From assembly GCA_050084515.1 (NCBI GenBank), contig CM114271.1, positions 1-64,000 of the forward strand: a stretch of 64,000 nucleotides of DNA, given 5' to 3'. Made by a program: the position numbers and the translations under genes. Positions 33,421 to 43,879 of the stretch are shown piece after piece; position 1 is the first letter of the stretch, and each line of letters opens with the position of its first letter. The stretch comes from Blasia pusilla. Its lineage: Eukaryota; Marchantiophyta; Marchantiopsida; Blasiales. The notes beneath the pieces were generated by a model. The model was not told where the DNA came from, made no database searches, and was given only the letters and a program-made list of their open reading frames with translations.

Positions 33421-33683
33421 CTACGCGTGCGACCATGCCACATACGAAACTGTGAATATGAATACTTTGGTTGTATATTATTTATGTCGGCATGATCAGC
33501 ACATGCGGAAATTCACATAAAATAGGCATATCTTTTCCAACAAGAGAAGGACTTTGAATGGATTGTGAAAGTTCTAGTTCATATGTGAGATTTAGCGCTA
33601 AGCTCAGTTGCATTGCAAACTTAGTGCATGTCCATGGAACCGTCCTACACATCTGGCTTGTTTCTTCTCGCATTTCTTCTTCT

Positions 33684-33869
33684 GTAGTGAATGACAATTG
33701 ATCCTAATCGCCCTCTTAATCTTATTTGATTCTAGGGTTCACCCTTGCCACTTTGGACGTATGGGAAACATACGTTATATCGTAATCGACTAAGTAGTGA
33801 ATGACAATTGATCCTAATCGCCCCCTTAATCTAATTTGATTCTAGGGTTCAGCCTTGCCACTTCGGACG
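33684..33869 (+). repeat. 76-bp direct repeat, 110-bp period
   Basis: 33684-33759 recurs at 33794-33869 with only a handful of mismatches (start GTAGTGAATGACAATTGATC). The intervening 34 bp contain a small inverted motif GGGAAACATACG. Confidence 0.9.
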
Positions 33870-33998
33870 GCCCTACAAGCAAGTATTTATAGATTTTCCG
33901 GTTGTTAATACATTTAAGCATCCAAACATCCTTGCGTTTGATCTGGTTTCGAGTGTGTTTACATTACTGAGTGTGAAGAATAATAGACTTGGATTTAT

Positions 33999-34172
33999 GC
34001 ATACTTCTTCTCATTGTCATCATCACCTATGAGTAAGCTTTTCTCATCAAGAGGAAAATGGTGTTTTCTCAAGTCTCAAGCATTATCTTTGGACGATGTG
34101 CCCAATGTCACTCAAGCCGACTCCCTACCGTCCATTCTTAAAGCATTGAATCTAATGAACATGCCCGCATGA
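33999..34172 (+). pseudogene. ABCC-transporter-like exon fragment, copy 1
   Basis: A 57-codon open stretch ends at TGA 34170. Its content AYFFSLSSSPMSKLFSSRGK followed by LSLDDVPNVTQADSL resembles the conserved linker just before the first core membrane domain of ABCC (MRP-type) transporters, where the family has FFS-x-L-T-FSWMNPL and LxLxDVPxL. ABCC proteins export glutathione conjugates and other organic anions, mostly at the vacuole. The rest of the gene is not present. A second, inverted copy lies at 50494-50668 with amino-acid differences. The family call is tentative. Confidence 0.35.
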
Positions 34173-34946
34173 ACAATGGGAGAATGATTGAGATTTTTGA
34201 ATGACTAGCGGCAGCAAGTAAATTAAATGTATAAGTAAAATTTAGAGATTAACCTTTGAACCACAACGGTGCTTTCACCCTAAACTACGCTCTCAATTCT
34301 TATCCAGTGTGCTCCCTCTGTACTGTACCGCATCTTATGTGGCACAGTATGAAAGCCTCACAAGGAATGAATTTTTGCGGGGGGTTGTATTAGCTAGGAA
34401 GTTTCCCTCCAAAGTTACTTAAGAAGTCTCTCAAATTTTTCCGCCGTGTGTCCGGCGGAGCTGGCAGCTATTTACTATATCGGGAGTTTGTTGGCTATTG
34501 TCACTTGGCAACATTCTGCCGTAGTGTGTCAGGTGGGGGACCTGAAGACTATTTTCACCTCGCGGCATCCTAGAAGCATTCATTGGTGAAGTTGACAGCT
34601 ATTTACAATATTGCGAAAAAGACAAATATTATCACTTGGCGGCATTCTTCTACAACGTGTTCATCGGAGCTTGTAACTATTTATAGTATTGGAGGCCAAT
34701 TACAATATCAAGGACTCGACAAATATTATCAATGATGGTTGCAAAAAAACGGACAAGTCCTTCCTTAGGACAAACATGGGTTCCAAGAGGTGGGATCCAC
34801 ACTTTATAATCCATGATGGAACGTAAGGCAAGGATAAGTGGAGCAATGAGGGAGGAGGGAGTGGAGGTAGAGGGAGCAAGAAACGGGGGAGTATGGAACA
34901 CAAAGACAAGTAAGGGGAAGGAGAAAGAAGGGAAAGGTGGGGCCCA
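33999..34946 (+). repeat. Inverted duplication, left arm
   Basis: The segment is the reverse complement, with mismatches, of 49622-50668. Shared landmarks are the LDDVP coding fragment, the GAGGCTTTCATAC..TGCCACA block (near 34346), the ~85-bp minisatellite and the GGGGAGTATGGAACACAAA block (near 34886). The arms are about 14.7 kb apart. Confidence 0.88.
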
Positions 34947-35240
34947 TATGGACAAGTCCTTCCATAGGACGGACATAAGTCCACTGACATGGACATGTCC
35001 ATGGACACGGACTTTGTCCACATGCAACCTTGTTATCAATAGGCGACATTCTACAGTAGTGTGTTTGGTGGAGCTAGTTTGCCACTATTTACATAATCGA
35101 GAACTCGGCGAACATTATCACTCCGGGCGGAATTCTTCCGCACTCTGTTTGGTGGAGCTAGTGGCTATTCACAATATCGGATACCCGGCGGCTGTTATCA
35201 CTTGGCGGCATTCTACGGCAGAATTCTATATTTATAGAAT
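34425..35240 (+). repeat. Degenerate ~85-bp minisatellite
   Basis: Units share TTGGCGGCATTCTxC, GTGTTxGGTGGAGCT and CTATTTACAATATCG. About four units lie at 34440-34700 and two or three more at 35036-35230, separated by ~330 bp of purine-rich DNA. The inverted copy is at 49880-50240. Confidence 0.75.
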
Positions 35241-36752
35241 CCGGAACTTGGTGGTTACCATACGAGAGGAATATTGTGAACCATAGTTGGGCTCTCATCC
35301 TAAACTGCATTCTTTGTTCTTATCCAGGGGTGAACCATAGTTGAGCTCTCATCCTAAAGTGCACTCCGTGTTCTTATCCAATGTGCTACTTCTTACGATA
35401 TCTATATCCAATTACAAGAAAAAATGGAATCATCTATTCTACTACAATGAAAGAAAGTTCTCGGGGCTGCATTAGGGGCGAAGTCTCCTGAGGGGGCCCC
35501 TCAAGAAATTTCCTTGCGCCCCGGAAATCTCTACGGCCTTGCATCTGGAAAACTCCCCTCAAAATTTATAGATTTCATCCAACAACATCTCATCTCCCAA
35601 CTCTTTTATGTTCAACTCTTTTACCTCCTACTAGGCCTGGTAGTAGTTTACGTTTCTTCCCTGTTTCTACGACCGTCTTTTCCAACTCAAACAGTATAAA
35701 GCTTAGGTCGCGTCACCCACGGAAGATCCGAATATAAAACTTAATAGAAAAGGGGATGGAAACCCATCAGGATACAAGACGAAGAGACGAGAATTCGATG
35801 AGAGAGAAGGAACGATGTGGATCCAACTACCTACCATTCCCGACGTCCCAGTCGGGTGGGAGTCGGGCTTCAGTCGGCGATGGACACGAGGATTGTACGT
35901 AGGGCAGAGTCCACCATGAGCCGCAACAGACCGTTCAGTCATGAATCCTGCGATTTGGAGGAGACGGGAGGGCGCGGCGGAGCTCTACGGGATGGCGGTG
36001 GGGATGGGAAGGAGATTGATGCTGGGATGGAGGATGGAGGGGGGTCGTGTGTTATATCAAAACGGAGATACCGACTTCCTCTATGTTTTGATCCGTAGCG
36101 TCAATCTTCTAGTGAAGTATTTTTCATTTTATTTTGTTTTGTAGAGTTTTGTTGTTTTAGGGTTTCTCATGTAGGTATTAGGGTCCTCTTTGTTTTCTGG
36201 TTTTGTTGTAATGCTTTGAATGTTTCCAAGACAACTCATGTTGTTATTCCACACCACCCTTTTTTTTTTTCTCTATGTCCTTATTCTGTTGCCACACACG
36301 TTCCTCCTTCACGTTTGACCCATGTTTTTCTCCCTTATCCCACTCTATTCCCATCTATTTTTTCCATCTATTCTTTTTCCATATCATTAGTACCTCCATA
36401 CTATCTCTACATTATTTTGGGAAGGGGTTGGGCCATATGTCATAGGTGAAGATGGTAGATGAGAGTTCATACTAGGGAGAGCATTTCCGTGGATGGGAAG
36501 AGAGTCGATTACCATTAGGGCTAGTTTGAATGGGGGTTGTGGGGCGGATTTTGGTGGGGTTTGTCTCTCGAGTTTGAGGGAGGGGGTCATGTTCTCTTCT
36601 TGGTGAGAGGTGTCCGTGCCTCGCCCGCATCAGCCCCTTGTGTAGGGGCTCGTGGGTCATCTAGCTAGGATACGAAATGCCCTTGTTGTCCGGAATTCTT
36701 CACTCCTTCAGGAATTCGGAACTATTTAGCGGCTGAACATCCTGACTTTGAT
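35241..36752. other. No recognisable gene
   Basis: A short direct repeat (GAACCATAGTTG.GCTCTCATCC near 35278 and 35331) is present. The 21-nt word shared with the 110-bp insertion lies at 35757-35777, inside a ~35-bp stretch of similarity. The ORFs at 35817-36144 are Gly/Arg-rich frames without domains. A T-run lies at 36259-36271. Confidence 0.55.
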
Positions 36753-38400
36753 ATGTGGGTGGTTTCTCCAATCGATCATGGATGCTCAGTGGTGCTTCAT
36801 GCATCATCGCCCCCTCCCAAGGCATGGGAGTGGTTGAGGTCCCACCCTGGCAGCATCACAGGTCTCTTTGAGACCCGTTTTCCCTGCCCGAGGTTGTTTC
36901 ATAGGATCCCCCATGCTATTCCGGATGCGCTTTGCCAGTCTTTCCTCCCTCCCTTATCTAGGATCGCACTTGATCCTATGGATGAGCTCTCCTGGTATCT
37001 ACTACCTCTCCTTCCACGATGGTGTCTTCGCTATACCCGAGGAGGGAAGGCTGGCCATAGAGAGGTTGTGGCCCGATTGCGGCGCTTCCGAGGAGGTGAT
37101 TGGGAGTCTCTGCAGAGTGAGTTCGTGGCATATGCCAGAGGTAGCACTCCACGTGGTTTCCTAGTAGACGATCTTGTAGCTCCCAGATTGCGACGATGTA
37201 GGAGACTTGGGAGAGCTAGGGAGTACTCGCAAAATGCTCGTGCGCTCCGCCCTATGGATATGGCTCCTCCTTCCGCTATTACTATCGACGCCCTCCGGAG
37301 GCTCCACCCTCGTCCACTGGTTGACATCCCAACATTTGTACATGACTTCCATCCTGACACGACCTTATGCCTAGACCCATCCCTCTTTCCACGGGCACTC
37401 AAGCATTCCCCTAGGATAGCAGCTAGAGGGTTGTCCGGTATGATGTACGAACACCTTGGTGATTGCTTTCCCTCCGAGGACTCAGCTAGCGGCTTTTCTG
37501 AGTTGCTTCAGGTTGCCTCTCACCTACCTTAGGGGAGAGTTCCAACAGTAGTAGCCCACGTATTGGGGGCGGGGTGACTTTTGGCGTTATCGAAGGAGGG
37601 TGGAGGGATCCGTCCGATTGCCATAGGGGAGGTGCTCTTGCGGTTGGTGAGTTGCACTATCGCTTTGCAGTTCCGTGAGGCTTTCAATACATCCGAGTCC
37701 GCACTTTTGATTCGGAGTTGCTACGTGAGCCGGTTGTGAGGCTGTAGCCTTAGGTTTGAGGGCTTGTTTAGATATACATCCCAAGTGGGTGGTTCTCCAA
37801 GTTGATGTGGAGAACGCCTTTAACTCACTGTATCGGGCAGCTATCTTCACGGAGCTGAGAGACGCAAGGGGTCCCATAGCGAGCCTGATTCCCTTCGTGC
37901 ATGCTTTTTATGGGGCCCCCTCGGCTCTCTATTTTCACCACGGTAGGTTCGAGGAGGAGGTCACGGTCTTGGAGTCTGCTATTGGGACGCGTCAGGATGA
38001 TCCCTTGGGTGGTGCATTGTTTGCTTTGGCTCATTATCTAGCAGTTCTTTCTAATGTGGAGGCTTTTGTGGGTTGCATTTTCCCTTCTTTGGCACATGAT
38101 ACTCACATTGTCGGCCCTGGAGACTTGGTTGTTCCTGCATTTCAGCAGTTTTCAGCATAGTTGGCACACATTGGCCTTGCGGTGAAGGTGGGAAAGTGCA
38201 AGGCATGGTCTTCATTAGGCTTGTCAGCATATATTCATTTACCCGACGGTATTTTGACACCTGCTCGAGGGCTTCGCGTCTAGGGAGTCCCACTCGGGAG
38301 CCAAGACTTTGTATCGAGTTTTGTGGCGGCGGCTCTTACCGAGGATCTTCTTCATGTCGAGGATCTCACGAGGACTTGTGACCCTCAAGTAGCTTATGGA
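36753..38400 (+). pseudogene. Non-LTR-type reverse transcriptase pseudogene
   Basis: A first frame (36753-37532, 259 codons, ATG at 36753) leads into a reverse transcriptase core. Visible motifs are ALKHSPRIAARGLSGMMYEHL, then SKEGGGIRPIAIGEVLLRLV (37590-37650, the family's KPDGGxRPI region), FGVAT ... AVALGLRACL, motif A QVDVENAFNSL (Asp at 37804), motif B GTRQDDPLGGALFALAHYL (second Gly of RQGDPLG changed) and motif C LAHDTHIVG, where the first Asp of ADD is His (38095). This resembles the RT family widespread in plants, algae and oomycetes that carries the THIVG signature. Stops at 37530, 37577, 37706, 37724 and 38157 and the changed catalytic Asp mean it is dead. No endonuclease domain is visible. 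Confidence 0.75.
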
Positions 38401-38499
38401 ATCCTCTCGTAATGTTATGCCCGTAGACCTGGTTATCTGTGTAGAACCGTGTGGGCGACTAGCCATATTTCTTCCTTGTATGGATCCTTTGATAGAAAG

Positions 38500-40430
38500 A
38501 TTATGCAAGATTGGAGAACTTTGAAAGTTGTACACACACATTTGAGTTTCATTTGGAAATTCTGTCATTGGGCTGAGCAGATTACCATGCATCATCGCAC
38601 GCTGATGGCCAGCTGGCTTGTTCTCGAATCGCATGATCCTCAACTGTCAAATGACAACATAGGTAGAAACGGTGTCAAGGAAAATTAAATCAATCCTGGA
38701 AACTGCATGGAAAGGATCGGCTCTAACAAGTCAAAGTCAAGACATTCCGTTGAATAGCATCTGTCGACTAAGTTAAATTTGTGGCTATTATTCCTGATAT
38801 AGCGGGGTTGGCACTCTTTAAGAAAGCTTGCTTTCATCTCCAGCTAGGCTTCCCAACAAGTTGGACTTGATCTACTGATTCTTCTTCTTTTCTTCGTTGG
38901 TCACGGGCCTGACAAAACTTCCGAGTACTATCGTAGAATTCTGGCCCGGCATTTTTGTTTTCTTGAAGATCGCCTTCCAAGTTCTCAGTCTGGAATCTTG
39001 ATGTGTGCGAGTTTCCGGCAGGGATATGTGACAAAACATCAGGGGAGCAGCAATTCATTTTGTTCAAGGTCGACTTCCAAGTTCTCCGTCTAGAATCTGG
39101 AAGTTTGTCTCCGACCGGGTTATGTGACAAAACATCGGGGAAGCAATACTTCAGTCTTAGAAGTGTTTTATTTCATCAAATGCATGTTCATGTAATGAAC
39201 CGTAAAAACGGATCACTTTATGACATGAATTATGGTCAAAAAACATCCCACATACGTGTGAACTTTGAAGTTTTTCCTCTTACGCTCAATCCAAATATAG
39301 ATTTGTGCTTCAAAGTTTAACTGTTCAACGTAGAGCCACGGCTATCTATGGGTGTCGGCCTCACGGGGTGTCAACTTTGAATCTTTGAGCCGCACCTAGA
39401 TTGCGACAACCTTAAAGTCGACGCCCGGTCGGGCAAGGTAAGATTCATAAGAATAGAGGAGGGTCGTCGACTATTATTGGTCTACTATTTTGTGTGAGGA
39501 CTCAGTCACACTCTTTGTCTACGTAGTGTAAAGTGAACGTTGGTTTCGAATAGATGTGGACGTCAATTCATGGGAAAAACGTACTGCCCGGGCATACCAA
39601 ACTTGGAAAGTACAAAATGAGGCAAAAGTGGGATTCATTGCATCGGATAACATAAGTCATTGGATAAGAAGTAATATGCAGACATACAACAATAACAATA
39701 CATATAACCGTGATACTGCCCTTAAGAGTTAGTTTCTTTCACGCATCTGGACTTCATTTTTCTCTTACATTAGTAAATCACCAAGCCTTCTTCTAGTTAA
39801 CAGGATTTGGTTCATTATAGACAGCAGTGAGAAATGTCTTAATATTTGAAAATGATTGTCACTGAGCCTGTCACTGTTTCAATTTGTAGTTTCAAAATGT
39901 GGCGAATATCAACGGTCGGTTCACAAATCGTAAGTTTAAACTCTGAGAAATCGTAAGTTGAAAGTGTGAGAAATAGAAAGACTTCCGTATCTTGATGGGG
40001 TTGGTTAAGAACATGGTAATCCATGAAAGTCTGAATCTGAATATGACAAAATTGGAAGATATAGTACAAGACAAGGTGTAATACAAATTATAAAAGAAGA
40101 ATATTCGGTTCATGATATAAGACCAGACCTGAAATCGACCCATCAAGAGGAAATTCACTAGGGGCGACCATTTTTCTTCCCCGATATTTCTCAAAGATCA
40201 CTCTTCACCTACTTCTTGACCTTAGTCACCTTACTACTTGTCTCGTCGAAATTTCACCGCAACTACTATGATTTTCTACTCTATTTAATTCTTTTGTTAT
40301 TTCCTGTTTCAATTTTTTGTTTTACGAAATTTCTAAGTGGAACCGTAATTTGGTAGCTTTCAATAAAGAGGTTTGATTGACGGATCCCAACTCTTAACTT
40401 ATTAATGTCCGCCATGATGAATAATCCTAA
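38500..40430 (-). repeat. Dispersed repeat, copy 3 (inverted)
   Basis: 38516-38770 is the reverse of 33100-33380. 39480-40430 is the reverse of 8380-9420 and, in part, of 32400-32860. This is the longest copy and shows that the two stretches seen near 32.4 and 33.1 kb belong to one repeat of roughly 2 kb. No terminal repeats or coding domain were recognised. Confidence 0.65.
38955..39145. repeat. Two ~90-bp tandem units
   Basis: CTTCCAAGTTCTC.GTCT.GAATCT...GATATGTGACAAAACATC.GGGGA occurs at about 38970-39040 and again at about 39068-39145. The unit is part of dispersed repeat copy 3 and makes a short self-similar ORF on each strand. Confidence 0.75.
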
Positions 40431-40679
40431 TCCTGCTCCATTTTTTTTTGACAAGTGGTTTATTTCCGGTTTCGACGGGGCCCTACAAGGAGTTTATAAT
40501 CGAATTCATGACAAACATCAATTTATCTTCCTAATCATTGAGATGTACCATTGAAATGTACCTGAAAGAGGTTTGACTCGATTTTACGAATTTCGCTCAA
40601 CATCTCCGGTCCAAAAATGGGTCCTTAACCACTCTATTCTTTATTGTAGGGTCCTCTCTTTGAATCAATGGAGGACCGA

Positions 40680-41110
40680 AAAATCAATAGATCCGAAAGC
40701 CTATATGCAAAGAGGATTCTATACGTCTGTTCTAGAGCCACTAAAAGATGCGTTACAAGTGTTCCGATCGAGCACCTTATAGATACCCCGCTCAAAGCCA
40801 ATTCGGAATAAGTTTCAGTTCGATCGTGATTTGCAGGAGAAGTACAAATCTGGAGAGCCTCTGGAGTACCCGCTTACTCCCACCAACACCAGGTTATCCC
40901 GCTACAATGGACATGAAATGTTCTTGCACCTATCTCGTAAGACACCCGTCTTTCCTTCAAACGAATTGGCAGACAGCTGAGAAATTGGAAGCCAGGAGGA
41001 GAAGAAGCATGCCGTCGAACAAGAACTCATTGATGAGGGCATGACGATGAGGTTTGGGTGGGGAGGAAACAAAATCAAAACCGGAGCTTGCCGGAGAAAG
41101 GGGTTGTTCT
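40680..41110 (+). pseudogene. Unrecognised protein fragment, copy 2 (partner 22600-23010)
   Basis: The plus strand encodes KAYMQRGFYTSVLE, FRSSTL-stop-IPRSKP, RNKFQFDRDLQEKYKSGEP, LTPTNTRLSRYNGHEMFLHL, FPSNELADS-stop and EEKKHAVEQELIDEGM. The peptide is hydrophilic with many charged residues. Two copies in opposite orientation preserve the same peptide order, which favours a genuine protein origin. A continuation frame to 41481 has no clear counterpart in copy 1. Confidence 0.5.
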
Positions 41111-41754
41111 GGAGGTGGATTGAAGGATGCCCAAAGACTGAAAACCCGACTAAATTAACCGCACGAAAATCGTGCCCAATCCCTATAATCCTGTGGGACA
41201 TACTCTCGTTGCGACAGATGATCTTCAGCCGAATTTTGAAGCCGACGTTCGGCTGTGAGCGGTGTGCGATTCGACGTGATTTCGTTGCATTTGAAAACGG
41301 AGTTTTCGAGCCGTGCGGTGAACTCACAGTACGGCTCGAGTGTCGAGAACGACGTAGAAGAAACTCAAGCGAATCGCATCCAATCCAGTTTCTGTGGATT
41401 ACTTCGGATTGTGAATCGTGGAAAAGGGTTTTAGACACTTTGTTCATTTATCATTCGGCTGGTGTGGATAAATTCACTTGAAACGTGTGCCCACCAAAAG
41501 CCAACGTACTAACTATGACTTGCGTGACCCAACTGTCACCTGCCCCACCAAATGAGACAATTTTCAAACGAGACCGTGTGTCAACTTTCAGGAGGCCGTT
41601 ATAGGCGTCTGCACACGTGGCCAGAACAAAGTAATGGCCTGAGCGCGCGCCGCGCGTGGTGATACATTGCTGACTTACAGAAGACTACCCAGTGTCCAAA
41701 CCTACATGACGAACGAGGCTCCGACAGGTTTTTTGTAGTACCCCCATATTGAAT
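41111..41754. other. No recognisable gene
   Basis: The plus frame 41041-41481 stays open but has no domain after about 41110. The antisense frame 40902-41447 is a shadow. A CCAATGA...TTTTCAAACGA..CC...GTCAACTTTCA block near 41546-41590 resembles the one at 33340-33390. Confidence 0.5.
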
Positions 41755-42285
41755 GAGAGCCACAAGCTCGATGAGAGCAATTACGGCACTTGGCATGATG
41801 AAGGACATTCTGATGGCATATGATACAATATGGATGCTCTGGCCACTAAAGACTTCAATAAGAAAGGCTCTCCGAATTCTGATGTTGTCTTATGATGATG
41901 TCAAGGAGAGACTCTCAAATCCTTCATTTGAAACATGCTTTCAAATGCAAAGACTTGGAATGTATTTGAAGCGGTTCATGCTAGCACAAGCATGACCAGA
42001 AAACTGGTATTGCAAAGACGAATTTACTCAATGAAGATGAGCTCGACCTCGACTATGCATTCTCACCTCAGCATTATGAAAACATGGCGGCCACTATGAT
42101 GAATAGTGTGACCCAAGACTCCTACGGGGACTTCATAAACTCTCTAGCCCTGAGAGAGAGGACGCCTACTTTTCCTGAACTATGCACACTCCTACTTGAC
42201 GAAGAGAGGAGACGCAACGACCTTGCTGCCCAAGGAGGACAAGAGTCGGGACTCTCAAGATGGTGCGCCTTGCACTCACATTGAA
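41755..42285 (+). pseudogene. Ty1/copia gag remnant
   Basis: Frame-shifting pieces spell a copia gag: KLDESNYGTWHDE, then AYDTIWMLWPL, FEAVHASTSMTRKLVLQRRIYSMKMS, and an open stretch YENMAATMMNSVTQDSYGDF ... LCTLLLDEERRRN (42066-42230). It is a different copia lineage from the 20.8-kb element. It is joined tail-to-tail with a gypsy integrase fragment at about 42300. Confidence 0.65.
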
Positions 42286-42324
42286 CGTCGTGGGTGCCGT
42301 GTGTTGCAAGTAGACATAGTCTCC

Positions 42325-42666
42325 CTAATGAAACCTCCAAATAGTAGGTGGATAACCACCTCCCTGAATAGTTGCATTCTTCAAAGTATCTCGATGTTGT
42401 GCAATCACCAAGTTCTCAAACGCCATGGGCATCACTCTCCGAAATAACTCAGCCCTCTGAGAATATACTCGCATCCATAAATCAGGGTCATCAAGGTTCA
42501 ACACCTCACCAACATCTCTACGAATGGCCGCAAGTAAATTTGGCTCTCGACCATAAAAAAGCAAGTACGGTGAGAAAGTCGCTAAGGATGCTTGCATGTT
42601 GAATTTGTATCCCATCACCAACCACGGCAACTGAAGGTCCCAATCTCCTAGGTGACTTCTCTGCAA
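42325..42666 (-). pseudogene. Ty3/gypsy integrase C-terminal fragment
   Basis: The minus frame reads DWDLQLPWLVMGYKFNMQAS, then SPYLLFYGREPNLLAAIRRD and ends near WRF. This matches the end of the gypsy integrase core (WxxxLPWxxxxYR..xxxxTxxSPYxLxFGRxP) and the start of its C-terminal region. Integrase inserts the cDNA. Only about 100 residues remain, so it is a scrap. Confidence 0.75.
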
Positions 42667-42679
42667 GCCATCAGTAGAA

Positions 42680-42960
42680 GAAAACAGTGGTTTTTATGAC
42701 TAGAATTGAACTGATTGAGGTTCTTCAGGACTTGAATATATGACTAGAATGTCCTCTGGTCATACAATAGTCATATCTTTCACCAAAAGAAGGAAATATT
42801 AGTCATATTAGAACATTACTAAGTCCTACAATAAGTCTGGGTGATAGTTTAGTAATATATGAAATGACTTAATAATCTTTTAGTGATATATAAGCAAGAT
42901 GTCTCAACTTCTAGTCATGTAAAATAGCAATATGACTCAATGACATGGATTTTTCTAGTT
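42680..42960. repeat. AT-rich block with repeated AGTCATAT / GACTAG words
   Basis: AGTCAT or ATGACT occurs many times in both orientations (for example ATGACTAGAA twice, AGTCATAT twice, TGACTTAAT, GTCATGT, ATGACTCAATGACAT). A smaller block with ACTAGTCAT and ATGACTCAG lies at 60820-60935. Clusters like this resemble subterminal repeats of DNA transposons, but no matching terminal repeats were found. Confidence 0.4.
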
Positions 42961-43807
<847 letters not shown>

Positions 43808-43879
43808 GCTTCGCCTACTCTCTTGAGAGCTCCCATATACGCATTCTGCTGCACCATCTTTGTTTTGCTTGACATTCCT

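Noticed and set aside
40902-41447. 181-codon minus-strand ORF
   Set aside because: It is antisense to the fragment whose plus-strand peptide is preserved in two copies. No domain is visible.
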